From assembly GCA_021732745.1 (NCBI GenBank), contig JAKFUK010000001.1, positions 1,004,931 through 1,068,930 of the forward strand: a DNA stretch of 64,000 nucleotides. Direction: 5' to 3'. Below are positions 1-7,918 of this stretch, one piece after another. The stretch's first letter is position 1. Each line of letters starts with the position of its first letter. The position numbers and the translations under genes are program-made. This stretch comes from Nevskia sp. (lineage in GTDB: Bacteria > Pseudomonadota > Gammaproteobacteria > Nevskiales > Nevskiaceae). Under the pieces are notes generated by a model, which had not been told where the DNA came from, did not search any database, and worked only from the letters and a program-made list of their open reading frames with translations.

Positions 1-105
1 CAGCCAGCGGCCGCGCCTATCCAGCCGCAGCCAGCCATACAGATGCGGCACATTCGGCCAGCGTTCCAGTGCCCGCCGCGCCCAGTCCTCGATATCCGGA
101 TTCAT
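1..105 (-). CDS. Partial small protein, DUF2946-like (N-terminal 35 residues)
   Basis: The ATG overlaps the bchD stop by 4 bases (ATGA), so it is translationally coupled to bchI-bchD. The 35 visible residues start MNPDIEDW and contain WPNVPHLYGWLRLD, a pattern I associate from memory with small DUF2946-type proteins of unknown function. The gene runs off the left edge. bchO, which often follows bchD in other photosynthesis clusters, is not what is seen here. Function unknown. Confidence 0.55.
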   Translation of the reverse strand, partial: MNPDIEDWARRALERWPNVPHLYGWLRLDRRGRWL

Positions 106-2054
106 CCTCGTGCCTTGCCTGATGCGTTGACCGTTTTCACCGCCGCCGACAGCGCCCGTGCATCCGCGAACGGCAGCGGCAGGTAGATCGCCCGCATGTC
201 GCCGGCCAGCTTGGCGGCGCTCGGTTGCGGGCGCGGCGAGGTATCGACGAAAAGTGTTGCGTGGCCGGACGCTGCCAGCCGCTTCGCAGCCGCCAGCGCA
301 TCGCTTTCCGCCTGCACGCGGCCCGGCTTGCCATCCCGTGCAATGTTGGCGCGGCCATCGGTCATCAGCACGATGCCCGGCGTTTCGCCGCGACGGCGGA
401 TGGCGTCGGCTAGTTCGATGGCGGCATCGAGTGCCGTGGCCAGCGGCGTGCCGCCACCGCCAGGCAAGCCGGCCAGACTGCGCTTGGCGCGGACCAGCGA
501 GCGGGTCGGCGGCAGCAGCAGTTCGGCAGCAGCACCCCGGAAGCCGATCACCGCGACGCGATCACGGCGCACGTAGCAGTCGGCGAGCAGCAGTTCGACA
601 GCACCTTTCGCTTCGGCCAGCCGGTTCAAAGCAGAGGAGCCGGAGGCGTCGACGACGAAGATGGTGGTGGTCTCGCGCCGCTGTTCGAGGCGGGTGATGT
701 GGAAGTCTTCGCGGCGGACCAGCACGCGCGGGCCTTGATCGGGTGCGTCGGTCCGTTGGGCCGAGTCCCTCACCCCTGCCCCTCTCCCGGGGGGAGAGGG
801 GTTCTGAAGGCGCTGGTCTCCCCTCTCCCCCCGGGAGAGGGTCGGACGTATACGTTCGACGGGTGAGGGAACACTGGTGCAAGCATCGCGCTCCGCCCGC
901 CGCAAGCGCTGCCAAGGTGCCGCAGCCCGAAGCGTGTCGATCAGCGCCAGCCGCTGCCCAGCACGCGGCTCACCGCGCCGCGATCCAGACGGCCGGCCGC
1001 GCGTCGCGGCTTTCTGCACGGCACCGGACTTGCCCGAGGCGCGCGCCTTGCCGGCCTGCGCGCCGGCTTTCAATTGCGCCAGCAGACCTGGCGGAATCGC
1101 GGCGGTGGCGGCGGCCAGCAGCACGTCCTGCATCATCTGGTCGAGGTCGATCGGCGGCTGTTCGGCGTTGTCCTCGGGCGGCGGTGTGTCCTGCGATGAA
1201 GCATCCGGCGGTGGCGCGTTTTCTGGCTCGGGCGGCGATTCCCCGGCTTCCGGTGGCGGCTCGGCCGTCGGCAGCCGGGTGGCGCGCGGGGCCAGCACCA
1301 GGCGCGCGGCGATGGTGCCATCGACTTCGGTCACCACTTCGCGACCATCGAGTGCCGCCGCCGCCCGCGCCGCCCGCGTGGCCAGCCAGATCGCGCGCAG
1401 CGAGGCGATTCCGAGCAGGTCGGCGGTCGCGGTCAGTGCGGTGATCACCGCTTCCGGCAGTTCGACCTTGACCAGTCGCTCGCGCGCCGCCGCAATGCTC
1501 GCGGCATCGAGCCCGCTGGCTTCAGGGTCGAGACGCCGCAGGCCGTCGAGATCGAGCCGGAACGCGAGGCGATCGAGCAGCGGCGCGGCCAGTCCTTCGT
1601 CCGGCTCGATGCCCTCGTCGAGCGCGATCACCGCCAGCCGCGCCGGCACGGTGCCCGCGACACCATCGCGCGCCAGCCGCAGTTCGCCGTCGTCGAGCAC
1701 CGCAGCAATCCGCGCCACGGTGCCGGCGCTCAGCCGTTCCGCCATCGCCAGCAGCACGACGCCGCCATCGCTTTCCGCCAGCAGGCCGCGTTCAGCAATC
1801 GGCCGGCCAGCGGACAAGGTGGCCGACAGGTCAAGCCCGCCAAGCAAGCGGCCGTCGGCGATGTTCAGCGGCACTCGCCGCCAGGGGCGATCAGGCGGAA
1901 GCCAGCCGCGCACCAGCGCCAGCCATTGATCGCGAACCGGCCCGGCCAGCGCGCGGATCGCCACACCGACTAGCGCCTGCGGATCGACCGCGAACAGCGC
2001 GGCAGCCGATACCGCGTCGCGGGCGCGGGCCTGATCCTCTTCGTCGACGCGCAT
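102..2054 (-). CDS. bchD: Magnesium chelatase subunit D
   Basis: Subunit of the ATP-dependent Mg-chelatase (BchH-BchI-BchD) that inserts Mg2+ into protoporphyrin IX. About 650 residues: an N-terminal degenerate AAA+-like region, a long Pro/Glu/Asp-rich linker, and a C-terminal von Willebrand A domain whose MIDAS motif (VVDASGSS) lies near residue 465, with TDGRAN further on. The start at 2054 is 10 bases after the bchI stop; a longer frame would overlap bchI. No good Shine-Dalgarno is visible, so coupling with bchI is likely. Odd: about 35 residues just before the vWA domain (around residues 395-430) are encoded by an inserted palindromic repeat (766-870) and look foreign to the family. Confidence 0.93.
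   Translation of the reverse strand: MRVDEEDQARARDAVSAAALFAVDPQALVGVAIRALAGPVRDQWLALVRGWLPPDRPWRRVPLNIADGRLLGGLDLSATLSAGRPIAERGLLAESDGGVVLLAMAERLSAGTVARIAAVLDDGELRLARDGVAGTVPARLAVIALDEGIEPDEGLAAPLLDRLAFRLDLDGLRRLDPEASGLDAASIAAARERLVKVELPEAVITALTATADLLGIASLRAIWLATRAARAAAALDGREVVTEVDGTIAARLVLAPRATRLPTAEPPPEAGESPPEPENAPPPDASSQDTPPPEDNAEQPPIDLDQMMQDVLLAAATAAIPPGLLAQLKAGAQAGKARASGKSGAVQKAATRGRPSGSRRGEPRAGQRLALIDTLRAAAPWQRLRRAERDACTSVPSPVERIRPTLSRGERGDQRLQNPSPPGRGAGVRDSAQRTDAPDQGPRVLVRREDFHITRLEQRRETTTIFVVDASGSSALNRLAEAKGAVELLLADCYVRRDRVAVIGFRGAAAELLLPPTRSLVRAKRSLAGLPGGGGTPLATALDAAIELADAIRRRGETPGIVLMTDGRANIARDGKPGRVQAESDALAAAKRLAASGHATLFVDTSPRPQPSAAKLAGDMRAIYLPLPFADARALSAAVKTVNASGKARG
766..870. repeat. 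105-bp palindromic repeat inserted in frame in bchD
   Basis: The ends are perfect 10-bp inverted repeats (tccctcaccc at 766-775, gggtgaggga at 861-870). Inside are two further palindromes of the ccctctcccgggggg type. Its length is a multiple of three and it leaves bchD open. Related copies lie at 24222-24345, 55133-55233 and, degenerate, 29612-29645. Confidence 0.85.
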
Positions 2055-2064
2055 CGAGGGGCGG

Positions 2065-3090
2065 TCAGGCACCGAACAACTGGCTGACGGCGCGCTCGAC
2101 GCGGGTCGTCGAACCGGCATCGTCGAGCGGATTGCGGCGCAGGCGGTGGCGCAGGCTGGGGCTGGCGATGCGTTTCAGATGCGTGTCGCCGACCACGGCG
2201 TCGCCGTCGAGCGCGGCCAGCGCGCGGGCGGCGCGCATCAGGGTCAGCTCGCCTCTGAGGCCATCGGTGCCGAGGCTCAGGCACAGCTCGGCGGCGCGTT
2301 CGAGCACGCTGTCCGGCACTTGCACCTCTGGCAAGCGCTTGCGGGCGGCGACGATGCGGCGGCGGACCTTGTCGTCGGCGGGCTTCCAGTCGTCGATGAA
2401 CGCAGCGCGGTCGCGCTCGAAGGCATCGCGGCGACGAACCACGGCGATGCGCGCCTGAAGGTCGGTCGGTGTCGAGACTTCGACCGACAGGCCGAAGCGG
2501 TCGAGCAATTGCGGGCGCAGCTCGCCTTCTTCGGGATTGCCGCTGCCGACCAGCACGAAGCGCGCGGGATGGCGAATGCTCAGGCCTTCGCGTTCGACGA
2601 CGTTCTCGCCAGAGGCAGCGACGTCGATCAGCAGATCGACCAGATGGTCTTCGAGCAGGTTGACCTCGTCGACATACAGGAAGCCGCGATTGGCCCGCGC
2701 CAGCAGGCCCGGCTCGAAAGCCTTGGTGCCCTGAGCCAGCGCTTTTTCCAGATCGAGCGCGCCGACCACGCGGTCCTCGGTGGCACCGAGCGGCAGATCG
2801 ACGACCGGCACTGGCACCTTGTGGGTCTTTTTCTTCGCGTCGCCGAGCTTGGCGAGGCTGGCTTGGCAGGCATCCGAACCATCGTCCGGCGCGCAGTTGT
2901 ACGGGCAGCCGATCACCGCTTCCATCGGCGGCAAAAGTGCTGCCAGCGCACGCACGGCGGTCGACTTTCCGGTGCCGCGATCGCCAAAGACCATGACGCC
3001 GCCGATCGCCGGCTCCACCGCTGCGATCAGCAGCGCGAGCTTCATTTCTTCCTGGCCGACGATGGCCGAAAACGGGAACGGCAGGGGCAT
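2065..3090 (-). CDS. bchI: Magnesium chelatase ATPase subunit I
   Basis: AAA+ ATPase of Mg-chelatase; 341 residues from ATG at 3090 (MPLPFPFSAIVGQEEMK), matching the usual BchI start and length. Walker A is GDRGTGKST near residue 45, Walker B is LYVDEVNLL, and the sensor motif VGSGNPEEGELRPQLLDRF follows. The open frame extends upstream to 3447, but that extension runs through an intergenic inverted repeat and is not BchI-like. First gene of the bchI-bchD operon. A perfect TGT-N12-ACA PpsR box sits 24 bases upstream of the start. Confidence 0.95.
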   Translation of the reverse strand: MPLPFPFSAIVGQEEMKLALLIAAVEPAIGGVMVFGDRGTGKSTAVRALAALLPPMEAVIGCPYNCAPDDGSDACQASLAKLGDAKKKTHKVPVPVVDLPLGATEDRVVGALDLEKALAQGTKAFEPGLLARANRGFLYVDEVNLLEDHLVDLLIDVAASGENVVEREGLSIRHPARFVLVGSGNPEEGELRPQLLDRFGLSVEVSTPTDLQARIAVVRRRDAFERDRAAFIDDWKPADDKVRRRIVAARKRLPEVQVPDSVLERAAELCLSLGTDGLRGELTLMRAARALAALDGDAVVGDTHLKRIASPSLRHRLRRNPLDDAGSTTRVERAVSQLFGA

Positions 3091-3113
3091 GCGCGGCGGT
3101 CCTGGTGGGGAAG

Positions 3114-3131
3114 TGTCAGAAAAAACGGACA
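3114..3131. promoter_or_regulatory. PpsR/CrtJ operator upstream of bchI
   Basis: TGT-N12-ACA exactly matches the PpsR/CrtJ consensus (TGT 3114-3116, ACA 3129-3131). It is followed on the plus strand by GTTTCCGGAC, so that GACAGTTTCCGGAC (3128-3141) is identical to 16011-16024 at the bchF promoter. Confidence 0.75.
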
Positions 3132-3200
3132 GTTTCCGGACTTTAGCAAACGCGACTGACGGACCGTCATGAATCCCGATCTCGGCGCACATCCAATCGT

Positions 3201-3279
3201 CGTCATTCCGGCGAAGGCCGGAATCCAGCGCGGCCTGCGCCTCCGCTGACTCTGGATTCCGGCTTTCGCCGGAATGACG
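3201..3279. repeat. Inverted pair of REP-like repeats (cgtcattccggcgaa type)
   Basis: Arms 3201-3228 and 3252-3279 (28 bases each) are reverse complements with one mismatch. Each arm is itself a small hairpin (ttccggcgaaggccggaa). It lies in the divergent gap between bchI and the plus-strand hydrolase gene. Confidence 0.85.
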
Positions 3280-3295
3280 GTTGGTACACTGCCGC

Positions 3296-4831
3296 ATGCC
3301 GCTTTCGAATCGCTCCCTCCGGCCGTGGTTGCAGGCCGCTGCCGCCGTGCTTGCGCTGCTGATGATCGCGTTTGCGATCCACACGCTGCGGGCTACCACC
3401 GATGGCCTGACGGTGACCCGCGACACCGTCGGCAGCATTCCGATCACCGTCTACGCACCCGCTGACGGCAAGCGCGCCCCGGCAGTGGTCATCGCTCACG
3501 GCTTCGCCGGTTCGCAGCAGCTGATGCAGCCATTCGCGACCACCCTCGCCCGTGCCGGCTTTGTCGCGATCAGCTTCGATTTCCCCGGCCACGGGCGGAA
3601 TCCGAAACCTTTGGTCAGTGGGCTCTCCGATCAGGAGGCGATGTCGTCAGCACTCGTCGATGCGCTGAAAGCGGTGGTCGCCGATGCCCGGCGACGCGGC
3701 GATGGCCGGGTCGCGCTGCTCGGCCATTCGATGGCCTCCGACGTGGTGGTCAAGCTCGGCATCGACGACCCGCAGATCGCCGCGACCATCGCCGTGTCGC
3801 TGTTCTTCCCGCGCGTGACCGCGACCGCGCCGCGCAACCTGCTGATCATCGACGGGGCGCTGGAAGCCGACGAGCTGATCCGCCAAGGCCTTGAAAGCAT
3901 TCGCGATGCTGCCAGCGGCAAGCCTGAAAGCGGACCGATCTACGGCCGCTTCGACGACGGCAGCGCCCGGCGGCTGGTGCTGGCGCGCGGTGCCGAACAC
4001 ATCGGCGTGCTTTACGCGCGGGACAGCCTCGATGCTGCCGTCGACTGGCTGGCGCAGAGCTACGCGCAGCCTGCGGCCGGCAACTGGCGCGATACCCGCG
4101 GTGCCGCGCTCGGCCTGCTGATCGCCGGTTTGATGCTGCTGGCCTGGCCGCTGGCAACGCGGCTGCCGGTGCTCTGTGCACCATCGGCTGGGCTGGGCTT
4201 GGCGCGCCGCGAGTTGCTGCTCGTCAGCGGCGTGCCGGCGGTTGCCACGCCGCTGCTGCTCTGGCCGCTGCCACATGACTGGCTGCCGCTGCTGCTCGGA
4301 GGCTATCTGGCGATGCATTTCGCGCTGTACGGCGGCCTGATGGCGCTGATGCTGAAGGTTCGCGGTCATCGGCTGCCGACGCTTGCCGCGTTCGATCGGC
4401 GCGTGCTGCTGTTGATCGCGGCCGTCACTGTCGCCTGCATGGCCAGCTTCGGCTATGCGCTCGATGGCTGGGTGGCGTCGGTCAAACCGAACGCGATGCG
4501 CCTGCCGCTGGTCGCGGCGATGGCGCTCGGTCTGCTGCCGTTTTTCGTGATCGACGAATGGATCACCCGAGGTGCGCAACCAGCGCGCGGTGCCTACGCG
4601 CTCGGCAAGGCGCTGCTGCTGGCTTCGTTGGTGCTGGCGGTGGCGCTGAACCTGTACGAGCTGTTCTTTCTGATCATCATCGTGCCGGTCGTGCTGTTGC
4701 TGTTCATCGTCTTCGGCAGTTTCAGCGGCTGGATCGGCCGCCGCACGGGTCAGCCGCTGATCGCGGCGGTGGCCAATGCGTTGCTGTTCGGCTGGCTGAT
4801 CGCGGTCAGCTTTCCGGTGGTCGGCCGCTGA
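3296..4831 (+). CDS. Membrane-anchored alpha/beta hydrolase with C-terminal multi-TM domain
   Basis: 511 residues from the ATG at 3296; an in-frame TTG at 3281 is less likely. Domains: an N-terminal membrane segment (about 15-35); an alpha/beta-hydrolase domain (about 50-260) with AHGFAGS oxyanion region and nucleophile elbow GHSMAS (Ser near 144); then about seven hydrophobic helices to the C-terminus. The stop overlaps the heme oxygenase ATG by one base (TGATG), so the two are translationally coupled. Substrate unknown. It is not BchO, which lacks the C-terminal membrane domain. The fusion architecture next to a bilin-synthesis gene is unusual. Confidence 0.8.
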   Translation: MPLSNRSLRPWLQAAAAVLALLMIAFAIHTLRATTDGLTVTRDTVGSIPITVYAPADGKRAPAVVIAHGFAGSQQLMQPFATTLARAGFVAISFDFPGHGRNPKPLVSGLSDQEAMSSALVDALKAVVADARRRGDGRVALLGHSMASDVVVKLGIDDPQIAATIAVSLFFPRVTATAPRNLLIIDGALEADELIRQGLESIRDAASGKPESGPIYGRFDDGSARRLVLARGAEHIGVLYARDSLDAAVDWLAQSYAQPAAGNWRDTRGAALGLLIAGLMLLAWPLATRLPVLCAPSAGLGLARRELLLVSGVPAVATPLLLWPLPHDWLPLLLGGYLAMHFALYGGLMALMLKVRGHRLPTLAAFDRRVLLLIAAVTVACMASFGYALDGWVASVKPNAMRLPLVAAMALGLLPFFVIDEWITRGAQPARGAYALGKALLLASLVLAVALNLYELFFLIIIVPVVLLLFIVFGSFSGWIGRRTGQPLIAAVANALLFGWLIAVSFPVVGR

Positions 4832-5409
4832 TGCTGTCGGCGCGGCTGCGACAGGCGACGGCTGCGCTGCATCGCGAAGTCGAAAGCAGCGCGCTGATCG
4901 CGCAACTGCTGCGCGGCAAGCTCGAACGCAGCGATTACTGCACGCTGCTGCGCAATCTGCATCCGATTTACGCGGCGCTGGAAGCGCGACTGCCCGTTGC
5001 CGGCTTGCCGGAAGGCATTGCCGATCCGCGACTAGCGCGCCTCGCCGCACTGGAAGCTGATCTCGACGCCCTGCACGGTGCGGACTGGCGTGCGCTGCCA
5101 GTCAGCGACGCCGCCCTCGCCTATCAGGCGCATCTGCTGAAGCTCGACGACCCCCGGCTGGTCGCCCACGCCTACGTCCGCTATCTCGGCGATCTGGCCG
5201 GCGGGCAGATGCTAGGGCGGATCGTCGAGAAAACCTATGGCGCGGATGCGGCGTTCTATCGCTTTCCGGAGCCGGGAGCTGCGGAACTGGCGGCGCGATT
5301 CAGAAACGCGCTGGACACGCTGGAACTGCCGGAAGCCACGATGCAGGCGATCGTCGACGAAGCCCGCGCCGGCTTCTCGCGCCACGGCGCGCTGTTCGCA
5401 GCGCTCTAG
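4831..5409 (+). CDS. bphO: Heme oxygenase (biliverdin-producing, BphO type)
   Basis: Converts heme to biliverdin IXa, the chromophore needed by the bacteriophytochrome encoded convergently just downstream. 192 residues. The N-terminal LRQATAALHREVE carries the proximal heme His (His14), and the distal-helix motif YVRYLGDLAGGQ is intact. It is coupled to the upstream hydrolase gene. Its stop codon TAG is the first part of a 270-bp inverted-repeat element separating it from bphP. Bacteriophytochrome clusters commonly carry such an oxygenase, which supports the role; a heme-iron acquisition role is the alternative. Confidence 0.88.
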   Translation: MLSARLRQATAALHREVESSALIAQLLRGKLERSDYCTLLRNLHPIYAALEARLPVAGLPEGIADPRLARLAALEADLDALHGADWRALPVSDAALAYQAHLLKLDDPRLVAHAYVRYLGDLAGGQMLGRIVEKTYGADAAFYRFPEPGAAELAARFRNALDTLELPEATMQAIVDEARAGFSRHGALFAAL

Positions 5410-5676
5410 GGCCTGTCATCAACTGCTTTGGTCGCTGCGGCGGAGGTCGTTTTTGCCCAGTGCAACGAACGAGGAGCGGCCAATGGTCGACCCATTGGCG
5501 CGACGAGAGAGGCAGCAATGGGCAAAAACGATCCCGCCCCGAAGGGTTGCGGCCAAAAAGTCGCCGGGACTTCGTTGCGAACCTTGACCATAGGTAGGCT
5601 ATGGCCTGCGGTTCGCACCTCGCCCGGCGGATTTTTGACCTGCAACGCAGCGACCAAAGCAGTCGATGACAGGCCC
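5409..5676. mobile_element. MITE-like element between bphO and bphP
   Basis: About 268 bp bounded by 31-base terminal inverted repeats (5409-5439 and 5646-5676) with one mismatch, beginning gggcctgtcatc. Both edges abut CTAG: the left one is the bphO stop, the right one contains the bphP stop. Internal shorter inverted repeats (gtttttgccca / gggcaaaaac) are present. No convincing ORF inside. Non-autonomous transposon-like; a bidirectional terminator function is also possible. Family not recognised. Confidence 0.65.
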
Positions 5677-7866
5677 CTAGCCTTTGCGGGTGTGAAAGCG
5701 CAGGCGGCGATAGAGCGCTGCTGCGCGCTGGGTCGAGGCTTCCAGTTCTTCGAGCAGCGGCGCGATCTCGTCACCACCGGCGGCGTCGGCAATTTCCATC
5801 GCGGCGACATTGGCATTGGCGAGAATCGCGCCCATCACCTCGTCGGACTCGCGCAACTGCGCGCTGCCCGATGACATCGCCAGATCGCGCTCGGCTTGCA
5901 GGAGGGTGGTTTCGAAGTGGCGGCGCGCCGATTCGGTCTGCTTGCGGGCAGTCAGGTCGCTGAGGATGACGATGAAGCCGAGGATCGAATCGCCGCTGCC
6001 CGGAACCACGTCGGCGCGCACGCCGAGCGGCAGCGATTCGCACCCGGCGGTGACCAGCGCCGCTTCGCCGCGCCACGGCAGGCGGTTGCGACGCAGGCGG
6101 CCGAGCATGGTCCGCACTTCCTCGGGTTCGAGGAACAGATTGCCGAGATCGTCCAGGGTTTCAAGATGGACGCCGGGGCTGCCCGGCAGGCGCTGGAAGG
6201 TTTCGTTGGAGTAGAGAATCCGCCCCTCCGGATCGGCGATCACCACCGGGTCCTTGGAGTTGCCGACCTGCGAGCGCACCAGGTTCAGCTGGTGCTGGGC
6301 GATCAGCAGCCGCACCGCCTGGATCTGCAGGATGATGTCGATCAGCGTCTGGCCGATGGCTTTCGCCAGCACCGTTTCGGCCCTTGTCCACGGCGCTGCG
6401 GTACCGCGCACGATTTCCGACCAGGCGACGAACGAGCGGCGCGGCGACAGGGTCAGCGGGTCGTCATTGAGCAGCGGCTTGGCCGGATCGCCAGCCCAGG
6501 TGTATTCGCAGGGCTGCTCCTTGCGGAACCACATCAGCCAGTCAGGCCGCGACGGCGACAGCGGCACCGCCATCACGCCGCTGGCGGTGGCCGCCATCGA
6601 CGCGAAGCCGGGATTGCGGCGGACCACCGACGAGCAGGTGTAGACGCCGCCGTCGACCGGCTGCACCGATACCCAGGCGAGCAGCGCGCGCAGATCGGGG
6701 GTCGAGGGCACATCGCCCGCCGTCATCACTTCACCGTCGTGGAACAGCGCGGCACCAGTGGCATCGACCGGCGTCAGCAGGGTGCGGGCGTTGCGGAACA
6801 GCGCGTTACGCCAGTCACCGTCGGTGGAGGTGGCTTCGATCATCCTGAGTTCGAGGCGCTTGACCAGCACTTCGACCTGCGACTGCACGTAGTTCTCGAT
6901 CGCCGCGATGCGGGTCGAGATCACTTCCGCCAGCAGTTCGAGCACGGCGCGGGTGCCGTACGGCACATCGCGCGGTGCGTAGTGATGGCAGGCGATCAGG
7001 CCCCAGAGCTTGCCCTCGCGCACCAGCGACACCACCAGCGTGCCGGTCACGCCCATGTTCTTCAGGTACTGCAAGTGCAGCGGCGACATGCTGCGCAGAT
7101 GGCACAGCGACATGTCGAGTTCGCTGCCGTCAGGCAGCAGGCGCGGGCTGATCGCCACCGGTTGGTAGTGGACATCGACCAGCACCCGCACCCGGTTGCG
7201 GATGTACAGCTCGCGGGCGCGCTGCGGAATGTCGGTGGCCGGATAGTGGTGGCCGAGCAGCGATTCCAGATCGTCCTTGCGCGCTTCGGCAATGATTTCG
7301 CCGTGGCCGTCGGGGTCGAACTTGTAGACCATGACCCGGTCGTAGCCGGTCTGTTCGCGCACGCAGGCGACCACCGCTTCCGACAGGCTGGCGATGGTCG
7401 GCGCGCTGCTGAACTTCTTGACCGCCGCCGCCATGTCCGCGTGGTCAACCGAGCCGGTCGATTCGTAGCGCGACAGCGGATCGCCATCGCGCAGTTCCAG
7501 TTCGACGATCAAGCCGCCGCTGGCATGGCGGTGGACGGTGCCGTCGAGCGCCACTGTTGCGCCGTCGCGGGCGACCGTGCAGGCCAGCGGCAGCGGTTCG
7601 GCAAGGTCGACGCCGGGATCGAGATCGCGCAACTGCCCGGCCAGATCGCCGCCGAGGCTGGCCAGATCGCGGCCGATCAGGCTTTCGGCGTCCACACCGA
7701 CAAAGGCCACCGCATTGGCGCTGGCCTGGACGATGGTCAGCGCATCGGCGGCGATGGTCAGCAGCACGCCGTGCGGCTGGATCGAGCCGGCCAGATGGAT
7801 CAGCTCGCGCTCGCAGTTGCTTAAGGTGGCCTCGCCAAAGGGCGGGCTCGCGAGCGCTTCGTTCAT
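5677..7866 (-). CDS. bphP: Bacteriophytochrome photoreceptor, kinase-less (RpBphP1/BrBphP type)
   Basis: Red/far-red photoreceptor of about 729 residues. PAS: biliverdin-binding Cys18 in SNCERELIHL, followed by IQPHG. GAF: ATDIPQRAR near residue 210. PHY: tongue motif PRRSF near 477. Then a PAS domain (VVIADPEGRILYSNE) and a short helical C-terminus. No histidine-kinase H-box or ATPase motifs are present. This layout and length match RpBphP1 and Bradyrhizobium BrBphP, which act by binding PpsR rather than by phosphotransfer. The start at 7866 places Cys18 correctly and has a GGACGGAGATC-like ribosome site. It lies 52 bases downstream of the ppsR-like gene, so they probably form one operon. 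Confidence 0.93.
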   Translation of the reverse strand: MNEALASPPFGEATLSNCERELIHLAGSIQPHGVLLTIAADALTIVQASANAVAFVGVDAESLIGRDLASLGGDLAGQLRDLDPGVDLAEPLPLACTVARDGATVALDGTVHRHASGGLIVELELRDGDPLSRYESTGSVDHADMAAAVKKFSSAPTIASLSEAVVACVREQTGYDRVMVYKFDPDGHGEIIAEARKDDLESLLGHHYPATDIPQRARELYIRNRVRVLVDVHYQPVAISPRLLPDGSELDMSLCHLRSMSPLHLQYLKNMGVTGTLVVSLVREGKLWGLIACHHYAPRDVPYGTRAVLELLAEVISTRIAAIENYVQSQVEVLVKRLELRMIEATSTDGDWRNALFRNARTLLTPVDATGAALFHDGEVMTAGDVPSTPDLRALLAWVSVQPVDGGVYTCSSVVRRNPGFASMAATASGVMAVPLSPSRPDWLMWFRKEQPCEYTWAGDPAKPLLNDDPLTLSPRRSFVAWSEIVRGTAAPWTRAETVLAKAIGQTLIDIILQIQAVRLLIAQHQLNLVRSQVGNSKDPVVIADPEGRILYSNETFQRLPGSPGVHLETLDDLGNLFLEPEEVRTMLGRLRRNRLPWRGEAALVTAGCESLPLGVRADVVPGSGDSILGFIVILSDLTARKQTESARRHFETTLLQAERDLAMSSGSAQLRESDEVMGAILANANVAAMEIADAAGGDEIAPLLEELEASTQRAAALYRRLRFHTRKG

Positions 7867-7918
7867 CCCCGTTTGATCTCCGTCCTGCACCGGCCCTCTC
7901 CGGGGCCGCAGACGCGGC

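Noticed and set aside
1..105. bchO downstream of bchD
   Set aside because: The visible residues do not resemble an alpha/beta hydrolase start; they look like a DUF2946-type small protein.
3091..3447. N-terminal extension of bchI to 3447
   Set aside because: It translates the REP-like inverted repeat and the PpsR operator; BchI homologues start at the MPLPFPFSAIVGQ position.
5896..7824. 642-residue plus-strand ORF opposite bphP
   Set aside because: Antisense shadow; composition (H, R, Q, V rich) and lack of motifs contrast with the clear phytochrome on the minus strand.
7867..7918. A frameshifted remnant of the missing PpsR HTH
   Set aside because: Only 52 bases exist between the stop and bphP; none of the frames gives a Fis-like helix, so the domain is absent rather than shifted.
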